Shown here one piece after another: positions 16,392 to 23,263 of a stretch of 64,000 nt of DNA. Origin of the DNA: Chloroflexota bacterium (GTDB taxonomy: Bacteria; Chloroflexota; Anaerolineae; DTLA01). The translations under genes and the position numbers were made by a program. The stretch is from assembly GCA_014874485.1 (NCBI GenBank), contig JADBJK010000074.1, forward strand, positions 1 through 64,000, written 5' to 3'. Below the pieces are notes generated by a model, which was given only the letters and a program-made list of their open reading frames with translations, had not been told where the DNA came from and did no database searches. Each line of letters opens with the position of its first letter. Positions within the stretch are counted from its first letter, which is position 1.

Positions 16392-18092
16392 CTACCGACC
16401 TCCTCCCGCGCACGCGCACGCGCAGCCCGCGCAGGCGCATGCACACGCGCATGCGCAACCCCCACCGCCACCGCCACTTCTCCAGCGCCCGCTGCTGCTG
16501 GTGCTGGGCGGCGGGGGCGGCGGGTTGGTTACCGACGAGATGCTGCCCGTGAACCGCTCCACGCTGGACACGACGCGGTTGGACAGGCTCTCCACGCCCG
16601 ACACGATGGTGTTGGCGAAGGCCGCGCCGGGGAGCGTGGGCATGGTCGGGGTGCGGCCCGCGTCGCCCGTGGATGTGCGGGGGGCGGATGTGGTCTGCGT
16701 GCCACCCGACGCGGTGCTCGTGCTGGTGGCCCACGGGCGGTAGTAGCCCCACCACCGCGGCAGGAGCACCGGCTCGTCGCCGAAGGTGCGCCCCACCTTC
16801 TTGTTCCAGTCCTCGTCCAGCATGGTCCACTCCAGCCCCTCGTCCAGCCGCTGCGCCTTCACCTCCGGCGTCTCGGCGGCTTCCACCTGCTGCCAGGCCC
16901 GGCTGACCAGGTCCTTGTAGTAGGCCACGGAGTCCTTGCGGCTGAACCCCTTCATCTTCTCGTTCACCGCCTTGACCAGGCCGACCATCATCTGCCGGAG
17001 TTTCTTCTCGTCCAGTTGGTTGTCCACGATGGACGCGAGGAACTCCTTTTCGTAGTCGCGCAGGTCCTCGGGGGCGGGTACGTTGGCCTGCAAGCGCAGC
17101 GGATTGTCGGACAGCACGGTAACCGCGCCCTTCTTCAGCAGGCCGAACAGGATCATGGTCAGGACGCGGTTCAGGGGCGCTTCCAGGAGGAGGGCCGCCT
17201 CCACCGCGGTCAGGCCACGTTTCACGCCCGCGCCCTCCACGCCCACCGTCGGCGGCAGGTACTTCATCTTGCGGACGTTGCCCCTGCGGATGCTGATGGC
17301 CACGAAGGCGATCATTGCCAAGACGCCCAGGATGACGCACATCGGCCCGCTGCACAGGATGTCGGTGATGCTGGTCCCGCCGGCGGCCGGGGGCAGCGGT
17401 TCGGGCGTTACCTTCAGTTCAACCCCGCTCTTGAGGTACTTCTTGGGGAAGGAGACCCCCACCTTGTACGGTTGGCTGGGCGAGGCGTCGGGATATATCC
17501 AGGCGTAGGTTACCCGGTTGTCCACGATGGCGGCGTCGGTAAACTTGGTGTCGTGATAGCGGGATTCCTCGCTGGTTACGCCCTCCGGGAAGTGCACCAC
17601 GATTTCCAGGTGCATGGTCCCGTGGGCGTTGGCGCTGTCGTACCATTGGGGGGTGAACTCCATGCTGGCGTAGTCGGGGTCCGAGGTGTCCTGGAAGACC
17701 ATGTTCCGCACCCGCGCCAGGACGTGGAGCGTGCCCGTGCCGCCGGGTGGGATGGTGAACTTGCCCATGTGGATTTCCACGCCGGGCTTCACATACTCCG
17801 AATGGCGGATGTCCTTGATCTCCACGCCACCCACATCGGCCTTGACCTCGGCCAGGTTGTAGTCGTAGTTGGGCAGGCCGATGTCCACGATGTCTATGGG
17901 GTGCGACCCCGGGTCGGCGGTGAAGGTGATGGTGTAGTCAATCCAGATGGAGCCGTCGTCGTTGATGTACACATGGACGAGGCGCTCGTTCACCTGGAAG
18001 CGGTAGTCCTGCGCGGCGGCAGGGGCCGCGATGAGGACCACCGCCAAGATGACGAGCGCGGCTCGCAATATCCATTTCGGGCCAGTTCGCAT
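16392..18092 (-). CDS. DUF2207-like membrane protein with C-terminal Cys-Ala tail (candidate RSAM substrate)
   Basis: 566 residues. A signal peptide (1-27) is followed by an extracytoplasmic beta-rich domain (about 28-240), one membrane helix (about 247-269) and a cytoplasmic winged-helix-like region (about 285-435). Then come a Ser/Thr/Pro linker with a polyproline run (524-529), a Gly-rich stretch, and a tail of alternating Cys and Ala with Cys at 546, 548, 550, 552, 554, 557, 559 and 561, ending GGGR. DUF2207 proteins often end in Gly-rich low-complexity sequence; the (CA)n tail is unusual. With one membrane span the tail should face the cytoplasm, where the downstream radical SAM enzyme works. 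Alanine codons vary (GCG, GCA, GCC), arguing for selection on the peptide rather than only DNA slippage. Whether the tail is modified is unproven. Confidence 0.78.
   Translation of the reverse strand: MRTGPKWILRAALVILAVVLIAAPAAAQDYRFQVNERLVHVYINDDGSIWIDYTITFTADPGSHPIDIVDIGLPNYDYNLAEVKADVGGVEIKDIRHSEYVKPGVEIHMGKFTIPPGGTGTLHVLARVRNMVFQDTSDPDYASMEFTPQWYDSANAHGTMHLEIVVHFPEGVTSEESRYHDTKFTDAAIVDNRVTYAWIYPDASPSQPYKVGVSFPKKYLKSGVELKVTPEPLPPAAGGTSITDILCSGPMCVILGVLAMIAFVAISIRRGNVRKMKYLPPTVGVEGAGVKRGLTAVEAALLLEAPLNRVLTMILFGLLKKGAVTVLSDNPLRLQANVPAPEDLRDYEKEFLASIVDNQLDEKKLRQMMVGLVKAVNEKMKGFSRKDSVAYYKDLVSRAWQQVEAAETPEVKAQRLDEGLEWTMLDEDWNKKVGRTFGDEPVLLPRWWGYYRPWATSTSTASGGTQTTSAPRTSTGDAGRTPTMPTLPGAAFANTIVSGVESLSNRVVSSVERFTGSISSVTNPPPPPPSTSSSGRWRSGGGGGGCACACACACAGCACACAGGGR
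16401..16410 (-). promoter_or_regulatory. Maturase RBS embedded in substrate codons
   Basis: The minus strand reads GGGAGGAGG just inside the 3' end of the Cys-tail gene. The same bases encode the last glycines of the substrate and act as the Shine-Dalgarno for the maturase ATG at 16390, which gives obligate translational coupling. Confidence 0.7.
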
Positions 18093-18126
18093 GGGGCCAA
18101 CCTCCAGACTCAGCCGACAGGGTCGG

Positions 18127-18495
18127 CTACCACTTCGGTTCTTCCACCATTTGGTACGTTGTGCCGCAATAGGGGCACGAGATGATGATAGCGCCCTCGG
18201 CCAGTTTGATGCTGTCCTTGTCCAGAAGCGCGCCGCAGTTCTTGCATTTCAGGCGCTCCATGGCGATGTCGCCGGACACGTCAATCTTCTGGATGATCTC
18301 CTGTTTCGGCTTCGGTTCACGCATCTTGATGGCGATGATGATGACCACGCCGATGCCGATGAGGACCGCCGCGATGATGAAGTTGCTGATGGCCTGGGCG
18401 ACGGGCCTGCCGTCAAACGCGGCGATGAGGAACAGCACGCCGAACAGGATGGCGATTCCGGCGAAGATGTAGCCGATAATCTTGCCAGCGGACAT
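18127..18495 (-). CDS. Small membrane protein with C-terminal zinc ribbon
   Basis: 122 residues. Two membrane helices (about 6-28 and 36-58) are followed by a charged linker. The C-terminal zinc ribbon has CKNCG and CPYCG about 25 residues apart. Such ribbons often bind proteins or nucleic acids at the membrane. It is the first gene of the operon, 34 bp upstream of the Cys-tail protein, so it is a candidate accessory subunit. The start follows AAGGAGG; the longer frame has no RBS. Confidence 0.78.
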   Translation of the reverse strand: MSAGKIIGYIFAGIAILFGVLFLIAAFDGRPVAQAISNFIIAAVLIGIGVVIIIAIKMREPKPKQEIIQKIDVSGDIAMERLKCKNCGALLDKDSIKLAEGAIIISCPYCGTTYQMVEEPKW

Positions 18496-18534
18496 GTCCT
18501 GCCTCCTTGTGGCGGGATTCGGTACCGTGATGCC

Positions 18535-18563
18535 ATTATAGCGTAGGACCATCGGCGGGGCAA
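18535..18563 (-). promoter_or_regulatory. Promoter of the zinc-ribbon / Cys-tail / radical SAM operon
   Basis: On the minus strand, TTGCCC (18563-18558), a 17-bp spacer and a perfect TATAAT (18540-18535), about 40 bases before the first ATG. No other promoter is seen within the three genes. Confidence 0.7.
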
Positions 18564-18805
18564 AGCCGCCGCGTCAGGATTCGTATACAGGGTTTGTTGG
18601 TCTCTGTCATTCCGGCGTGGCGCGATCTGTCCTCCTCATCCCCCATCCGTTCCTCCCGCGTGCGAGGGGATTCGGCTGACCTCGCAGGTGCGTCGCACAA
18701 GCGAAACGTCTCCGAAACTGCAAATGAGGATGAATATAAAAGTTTATTCGTGTTTATTCGTGGAGATTTGTGGATACTTTACTGAGAATCGGCCGCCGCG
18801 TCCGT
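18564..18805. other. Intergenic region with repeat fragments
   Basis: This divergent gap has no gene. It holds a degraded copy of the CCTCGCAGGTGCGTCGCAC sequence (18680-18699), which is also found in the REP-like elements. An AT-rich GTTTATTCGTGTTTATTCGTGG segment near 18742-18765 contains a repeated TTTATTCGTG unit. Nothing else is recognised. Confidence 0.5.
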
Positions 18806-18834
18806 TTGACTAGCGGGGTGAAGTCGGTTATCCT
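18806..18834 (+). promoter_or_regulatory. Promoter of psuK-psuG
   Basis: TTGACT at 18806-18811, a 17-bp spacer and TATCCT at 18829-18834. The leader of about 30 bases includes GGAGGGAG before the ATG. Confidence 0.65.
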
Positions 18835-18872
18835 TGGGCAGCGGCCGATGAGCGGCGAAGGGAGGGAGCGAC

Positions 18873-19802
18873 ATGGATGAGTATCCACCGGTGGTTGTGG
18901 TGGGCGCGGCGGCAATGGACACCAAGGGCAGGCCCGACAAAGGGCTGAAGCCGGGCACGTCCTGCGAGGGCGACATCCGCATCAGCGTGGGCGGGTCGGC
19001 GCGGAACATCGCCGAGAACCTGGCGCGGCTGGGCGTGCCCACGACGCTCCTCACCGCCGTCGGCAAGGATGGGTCGGGCAGGCGCATCCTGACCCAGGCC
19101 CAGGAGAGCGGCATCAACGTGGACCGCGTCATCATTACCGACGAGTTCCACACCGCCGCCTACATGACCATCTACGACGAGCGGGGCGAGCCGGCCTACT
19201 CCATCCACGACATGGACATCCTGTCCCTCATCACGCCCCAGTACCTGTACTACAACCGCCGCATCATCGCCGAGGCGGCGCTGGTTGCTGTGGATGCCAA
19301 CCTGTCGCCGCGCGCGCTGCGGTCGCTGTTCGCCCTGGCGCGCAAGCACAAGATTCGCGTGTGCGCCGACCCCACAACCACCGGCCTTGCGCCGCGCCTG
19401 AAGCCCTACTTGAGCGAACTGTACATGATCACGCCCAACGCTGCCGAAGCCGAGGTGCTCACCGGCCTGCCTGTTACCAACAAGAGCAAGGCGCTGCGGG
19501 CGGCCAAGGCGTTGGTGTCCATGGGCGTGCGTCTGGCCATCGTTACGCTGGCCGAGAAGGGGCTGTGCTACGCCACCAGCGAGGCCAGCGGGACCCTGCC
19601 CGCCGTGCCGTGCGACATCGTGGACCTGACCGGCGCGGGCGACGCGCTGACGGCCGCCGTCATCTTCGGCCTGCTCAACGAGATGGACGTGGACGACGCG
19701 GTGCGTCTGGGGTTGGCCGCGGCCGCCGCCACCATCCAGTGCAAGGAGTCGGTCTGCCCCGACCTGAGCGTGGACATCCTGTATGAAAGGCTCGTTGTAT
19801 GA
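18873..19802 (+). CDS. psuK: Pseudouridine kinase (PfkB family)
   Basis: 309-residue ribokinase-fold enzyme, expected to phosphorylate pseudouridine to pseudouridine 5'-phosphate with ATP. PfkB signature 1 is VGGSARNIAENLARLG (about residues 33-48). Signature 2 is DLTGAGDALTAAVI, with the catalytic Asp in GAGD. The specificity call rests on psuG, which overlaps it by 4 bp (ATGA). Together they salvage pseudouridine from RNA turnover to uracil and ribose 5-phosphate. Confidence 0.85.
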   Translation: MDEYPPVVVVGAAAMDTKGRPDKGLKPGTSCEGDIRISVGGSARNIAENLARLGVPTTLLTAVGKDGSGRRILTQAQESGINVDRVIITDEFHTAAYMTIYDERGEPAYSIHDMDILSLITPQYLYYNRRIIAEAALVAVDANLSPRALRSLFALARKHKIRVCADPTTTGLAPRLKPYLSELYMITPNAAEAEVLTGLPVTNKSKALRAAKALVSMGVRLAIVTLAEKGLCYATSEASGTLPAVPCDIVDLTGAGDALTAAVIFGLLNEMDVDDAVRLGLAAAAATIQCKESVCPDLSVDILYERLVV

Positions 19803-20698
19803 ATATTCAAGTGTCCCCTGAAGTACAGGCGGCTCTCCGAGCGGGCAAGCCTGTCGTGGCGCTGGAGTCCGCCGTCATCACCCACGGCCTGCCGCGCCCC
19901 CAGAACCTGGAGACTGCCCGCCACCTGGAGCGCGTCGTCCGCGAGCACGGTGCTATCCCCGCGACGGTGGCGGTGCTCGGGGGCAAGCCGTGCGTGGGCC
20001 TGCGCGACGACGAACTCGTGCGCCTGGCCGAAAGCCCTCGCCCGCGCAAGGTGAGCCTGCGAGATCTGGCGGCGTGCGCCGTGGGGGGCGAGGACGGCGG
20101 CACGACCGTGGCCGCGACCATGCACCTGGCGCACGGGGCCGGGATTCGCGTCTTCGCCACAGGCGGCATCGGCGGGGTGCACCGCGGGCAGCCCTTTGAC
20201 GTCTCGGCCGATTTGCCCGCGCTCGCCCGGATTCCGATGGCCGTCGTGTGTTCGGGGGCGAAGAGCATCCTGGACCTGCCGCTCACGCTGGAGTGGCTGG
20301 AGACCTACGGGGTGCCTGTTGTGGGGTACCAGACCGACCGGTTCCCGGCGTTCTACTGCCGCGACAGTGGCCTGCCGGTGGACATCCGCGTGGACACGCC
20401 GGAGGCGCTGTGTGCCTTCGCCCGCGCCCACTGGGAGGCCGGCCTGCCAACGGCGGTGCTGGTGGGCGTACCTGTGCCCGACGACGCGGCGCTGCCCGAT
20501 GCCCTCGTGGAGGAGGCCATCGCGCGGGCGCTGGCCGAAGCCGAGCGGGAAGGCGTGCGCGGGAAGGCCATCACGCCACACCTGCTGGCGCGGGTGGCCC
20601 AGATTACCGAGGGGCGGTCGCTGGGGGCGAATCTGGCGCTGCTGGCCCGCAACGCCGAGGTCGGCGCGAGGCTTGCCGTCTGCCTTGCGCGGGGGTAG
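19799..20698 (+). CDS. psuG: Pseudouridine-5'-phosphate glycosidase
   Basis: 299 residues. It cleaves the C-C glycosidic bond of pseudouridine 5'-phosphate, giving uracil and ribose 5-phosphate. Recognised by family-wide stretches: VALESAVITHGLPRPQNLE near the N-terminus, ATVAVLGGKPCVGL, GGTTVAATM, VFATGGIGGVHRG, VVCSGAKSILDLP and GYQTDRFPAFY. The length is typical. It is translationally coupled to the kinase. A parS site lies about 20 bp beyond its stop. Confidence 0.95.
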   Translation: MNIQVSPEVQAALRAGKPVVALESAVITHGLPRPQNLETARHLERVVREHGAIPATVAVLGGKPCVGLRDDELVRLAESPRPRKVSLRDLAACAVGGEDGGTTVAATMHLAHGAGIRVFATGGIGGVHRGQPFDVSADLPALARIPMAVVCSGAKSILDLPLTLEWLETYGVPVVGYQTDRFPAFYCRDSGLPVDIRVDTPEALCAFARAHWEAGLPTAVLVGVPVPDDAALPDALVEEAIARALAEAEREGVRGKAITPHLLARVAQITEGRSLGANLALLARNAEVGARLAVCLARG

Positions 20699-20718
20699 CG
20701 CGGCGCGGCCTGCTTCAA

Positions 20719-20734
20719 TGTTTCACGTGAAACA
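20719..20734. promoter_or_regulatory. parS centromere site (ParB binding)
   Basis: TGTTTCACGTGAAACA is a perfect 16-bp palindrome identical to the classic chromosomal parS consensus. The palindrome extends one base on each side. It lies in an intergenic gap. ParB spreads from such sites to segregate the origin region; parA and parB are not in this window. Confidence 0.93.
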
Positions 20735-20761
20735 TCGGAGTTTCGGCTCTGGAGTTTGGTG

Positions 20762-20951
20762 TCAATTGCCATTGCGAGGGCACGAAGTGCCCGTAGGGAC
20801 AATTCATGAATTGTCCCTACTGAGGCGCGCAGCGCCGAAGAATCTCGTCAACCGAGATGCTTCGCTTCGCTCGGAATGACGTGAGAAGGCACGTGCGACG
20901 CACCTCCGAGGTCCTTCGCACGTGGGATTGCGTCGCTTCGCTCGCAATGAC
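20762..20951. repeat. REP/MITE-like element I
   Basis: Element of the same modular family, starting near CCATTGCGAGGG and ending GCTCGCAATGAC. It contains the 26-bp palindrome (20794-20819) and a CACGTGCGACGCACCTCCGAGG arm whose second half is imperfect. It lacks clear CTAG borders and may be decayed. Confidence 0.65.
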
Positions 20952-20965
20952 AGTGGGAGGGCGAC

Positions 20966-21883
20966 TTGGAGGGCAAGGGCGAGCCGAGGATCATAGACTA
21001 TGGCGAGAGCACATACAAGCGCGACTTCTGGGGCGAGGGCCGCGAATACGAGGACCGCGCCGAGCGGTTCGCGCTCCAGCGGCTCATCCCCCCGCAGGGC
21101 GCGCGGGTTCTGGAAATCGGCGCGGGGTTCGGGAGGCTGGTCTCCCAGTACCGCCACTTCCGCGAGGTGGTCCTGCTGGACTACTCGGACGACCAACTGC
21201 GCGACGCCCGCCGCACCTGGGGCGACGACGGCTTCCAGTACGTGGCGGCCAACTGGTACCACATGCCCTTCGCCGACGCCTCGTTTGACGCCGTCTTGAG
21301 CGTGCGCGTGCTGCACCACGCCGAGGACCTGCCCGCGCTGATGGACGAAATCGCCCGCGTCCTGGCCCCCGGCGGCATCTACGTCCTGGAGTTCGCCAAC
21401 AAGCGCAATCTCAAGGCCATCGCCCGCTATGTGTTGCGCCGCCAGGCTTGGAATCCCTTTGACCCCCAGCCGGTGGAGTACCATCCCCTGCACTGGGATT
21501 TTCACCCGCGCTGGATGCACGACCTGCTCCGCGCCCGGGGGTTCGCCATTGAGCGGCGGTTGACCGTCTCCCACTTCCGCGCGGAGCCGCTGAAGCGCCT
21601 GGTGCCGGCGAGAGCATTGGCCCGCGCCGACGCCGCGCTCCAGTGGACCGGGCGCTACTTCCAGTTGACGCCCAGCGTGTTCATCCGTGCGCGGGCGCCG
21701 GGTTCGCCGACACCCCCGACGGAGCGACTCGTGTTCCGATGCCCCACGTGCGGGGCTGCTCCGACGCCGGAGGCAGGAGGGCTGCGCTGCGACGCCTGCG
21801 GCGTGGTGTACCCGCTGCGGGACGGGATTTGGATGTTCAAGTCCCCGCAGGCCCTTGTGGGCGGGGAAAGGTCGCACGCCTAA
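20966..21883 (+). CDS. SAM-dependent methyltransferase with C-terminal zinc ribbon
   Basis: 305 residues. The methyltransferase domain (about 45-170) has VLEIGAGFGRLV (motif I), LLDYSDDQL and FDAVLSVRVLHHAEDLPALM. A helical region follows. The C-terminal Trm112/YbaR-like ribbon (about 255-300) has CPTCG and CDACGVVYPLRDGIW. The ribbon may stabilise the enzyme or present a substrate. The TTG start at 20966 is chosen because GGGAGGG precedes it and no better start exists. Its TAA stop lies in the border (CTAA) of the following repeat element. Confidence 0.8.
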   Translation: MEGKGEPRIIDYGESTYKRDFWGEGREYEDRAERFALQRLIPPQGARVLEIGAGFGRLVSQYRHFREVVLLDYSDDQLRDARRTWGDDGFQYVAANWYHMPFADASFDAVLSVRVLHHAEDLPALMDEIARVLAPGGIYVLEFANKRNLKAIARYVLRRQAWNPFDPQPVEYHPLHWDFHPRWMHDLLRARGFAIERRLTVSHFRAEPLKRLVPARALARADAALQWTGRYFQLTPSVFIRARAPGSPTPPTERLVFRCPTCGAAPTPEAGGLRCDACGVVYPLRDGIWMFKSPQALVGGERSHA

Positions 21884-22133
21884 CACTTGACCACGGAGCG
21901 AATTGCCCGTTGTCATTGCAAGCGAAGCGAAGCAATCCCCACGTGCGACGCACCTCCGAGGTGCGTCGCACGTGCCTTCTCACGTCATTCCGAGCGAAGC
22001 GAAGCATCTCGGTTGACGAGATTCTTCGGCGCTTCGCGCCTCAGTAGGGACAATTCATGAATTGTCCCTACGGGCACCGCGCGCCCTCGCAATGACACCC
22101 CACCAAGACTCCCTGTGCGTGTCAGATTGCTAG
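21880..22133. repeat. REP/MITE-like element G
   Basis: Begins CTAACACTTGACCACGG at the stop codon of the methyltransferase and ends in CTAG at 22130-22133. Inside are ATTGCCCGTTGTCATTGC, a long CACGTGCGACGCACC/GGTGCGTCGCACGTG inverted repeat (near 21939-21974) and the 26-bp palindrome (22045-22070). Confidence 0.78.
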
Positions 22134-22154
22134 CACGCGCGCCCCGTCGCGCGT

Positions 22155-22183
22155 TTGACAAGCGCCCGCGCGCCGCGTATAAT
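22155..22183 (+). promoter_or_regulatory. Consensus promoter of the riboflavin-uptake operon
   Basis: TTGACA at 22155-22160, a 17-bp spacer and TATAAT at 22178-22183: both hexamers are perfect. It is about 22 bases before the riboswitch. Confidence 0.85.
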
Positions 22184-22204
22184 GCGGGCAAGTTGAATAC
22201 ACAA

Positions 22205-22350
22205 GGAGCCTTCGGGGCAGGGTGCGGCCTGCAAGTCAGGCCAATTCCCGATCGGCGGTAAGGTCTCGTCGTGGAGACCAAGCCCGCGAGCGCAAGCAGA
22301 TCCGGTGAAAAGCCGGGGCCGACGGTATAGTCCGGAAGGGAGAAGGTTCC
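22205..22350 (+). ncRNA. FMN riboswitch (RFN element)
   Basis: The P1 stem pairs GGAGCCTTC (22205-22213) with GAAGGTTCC (22342-22350), nine base pairs with one G-U. Conserved aptamer blocks are in the expected order: CGGGGCAGGGTG, CCCGATCGGCGGT, AAGCCCGCGAGC, CAGATCCGGTGAAA and GCCGACGGTATAGTCCGG. An optional extra hairpin lies around 22230-22245. FMN binding should favour the downstream terminator and turn the transporter off. Confidence 0.95.
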
Positions 22351-22417
22351 GCGATTGGCAGCGCGCATGCCAGGAAGTTTTCCATGCGCCCTGTCGGTTG
22401 AATTCCTGCCCCGCTGG

Positions 22418-22438
22418 CCCCAAGCCTGTGGGGTTTTT
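22418..22438 (+). terminator. Riboswitch expression-platform terminator
   Basis: Hairpin CCCCA-AGCCTG-TGGGG (22418-22433) followed by T5. The ATG of the permease gene starts only two bases after the T run, and the 3' arm GTGGGG is the only Shine-Dalgarno-like sequence. The same hairpin could therefore control termination and ribosome access. A second hairpin GCGCATG/CATGCGC lies at 22363-22389. Confidence 0.75.
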
Positions 22439-22440
22439 GT

Positions 22441-23241
22441 ATGGCCGAAATCTGTCAACCTCAAGCCAGGCCGAGCCTCGCCGCGAGGCTGCGGAGGCTG
22501 GCCGGCCGCGCGTGTGGTGCACTGGCCGGCGTGCTGGCCTTCATCGCCCTGTGGGGCGGGCTGGTCGCGCTGCTCCGCTATCCGCCGTTCATCCTGCCCG
22601 GGCCGGGCCGCGTCTGGGCGCGGTTCCTGGTAGCCGTCGCCGACGGCTCGCTGTGGTATCACACATCGCTCACGCTGTTTGAAATCTTCGCGGGGCTTCT
22701 GCTCGGCGTGAGCACCGCGACGCTGCTCGGATACGTCATCGCCAAGTCGCCCACGCTGGACCGCATCCTGTCGCCGTACATCGTGGCGGCCCAGGCCGTG
22801 CCCATCGTGGCGCTGGCGCCGCTCCTGGTTATCTGGTTCGGCTTCGGCAGTTTGTCCAAGATTCTAGTCTGCGCCCTCACCCTGTTTCTCCCCGTGCTCA
22901 TCAACACGGCCGTGGGCATCCGCTCGGTGGATCGCAACCTGCGCGAACTGATGCGCTCGCTGGGCGCGTCGCGCTGGCAGACGTTCCGCATGCTGGAGGT
23001 GCCCGCCGCGCTGCCCGTGCTGTTCGGCGGGCTGAAAATCGGCGCCACGCTGTCGGTCATCGGGGCCGTCGTAGGCGAGTTCGTCGGCGCGGACCGAGGG
23101 CTGGGGTTCCTCATCAACCTGGCGCGGGGGCTGTTCGACACGCCCCTGCTGTTCGTTGCGCTGTTCACGCTGGTGGTCATCGCGCTGGCACTCTACGGCG
23201 TGCTCTCGCTGATTGAGGCTGCGCTGCTGCGATATCGGTAA
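22441..23241 (+). CDS. ribX: Riboflavin-type ABC transporter permease (RibX-like)
   Basis: 266 residues with about six membrane helices. The EAA-loop MRSLGASRWQTFRMLEVPAA contacts the ATPase. The family is the SsuC/TauC/ThiX-like binding-protein-dependent permeases. The FMN riboswitch directly upstream, rather than a TPP element, identifies the cargo as riboflavin or a flavin precursor. RibXY systems with this control are known in Chloroflexi. It is the first gene of the three-gene operon. Confidence 0.78.
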   Translation: MAEICQPQARPSLAARLRRLAGRACGALAGVLAFIALWGGLVALLRYPPFILPGPGRVWARFLVAVADGSLWYHTSLTLFEIFAGLLLGVSTATLLGYVIAKSPTLDRILSPYIVAAQAVPIVALAPLLVIWFGFGSLSKILVCALTLFLPVLINTAVGIRSVDRNLRELMRSLGASRWQTFRMLEVPAALPVLFGGLKIGATLSVIGAVVGEFVGADRGLGFLINLARGLFDTPLLFVALFTLVVIALALYGVLSLIEAALLRYR

Positions 23242-23263
23242 CCTAACTCTGGAGGAGGACAAC

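Noticed and set aside
20801-20900. Peptides read from REP-like elements (for example SLRAKRSNL-type translations) as small proteins
   Set aside because: They arise from the repeat sequence in several frames and places, lack RBS, and are a known annotation artefact.
22205-22350. TPP riboswitch, suggested by the ThiXYZ-like genes downstream
   Set aside because: The conserved blocks are those of the FMN aptamer, not the TPP element.
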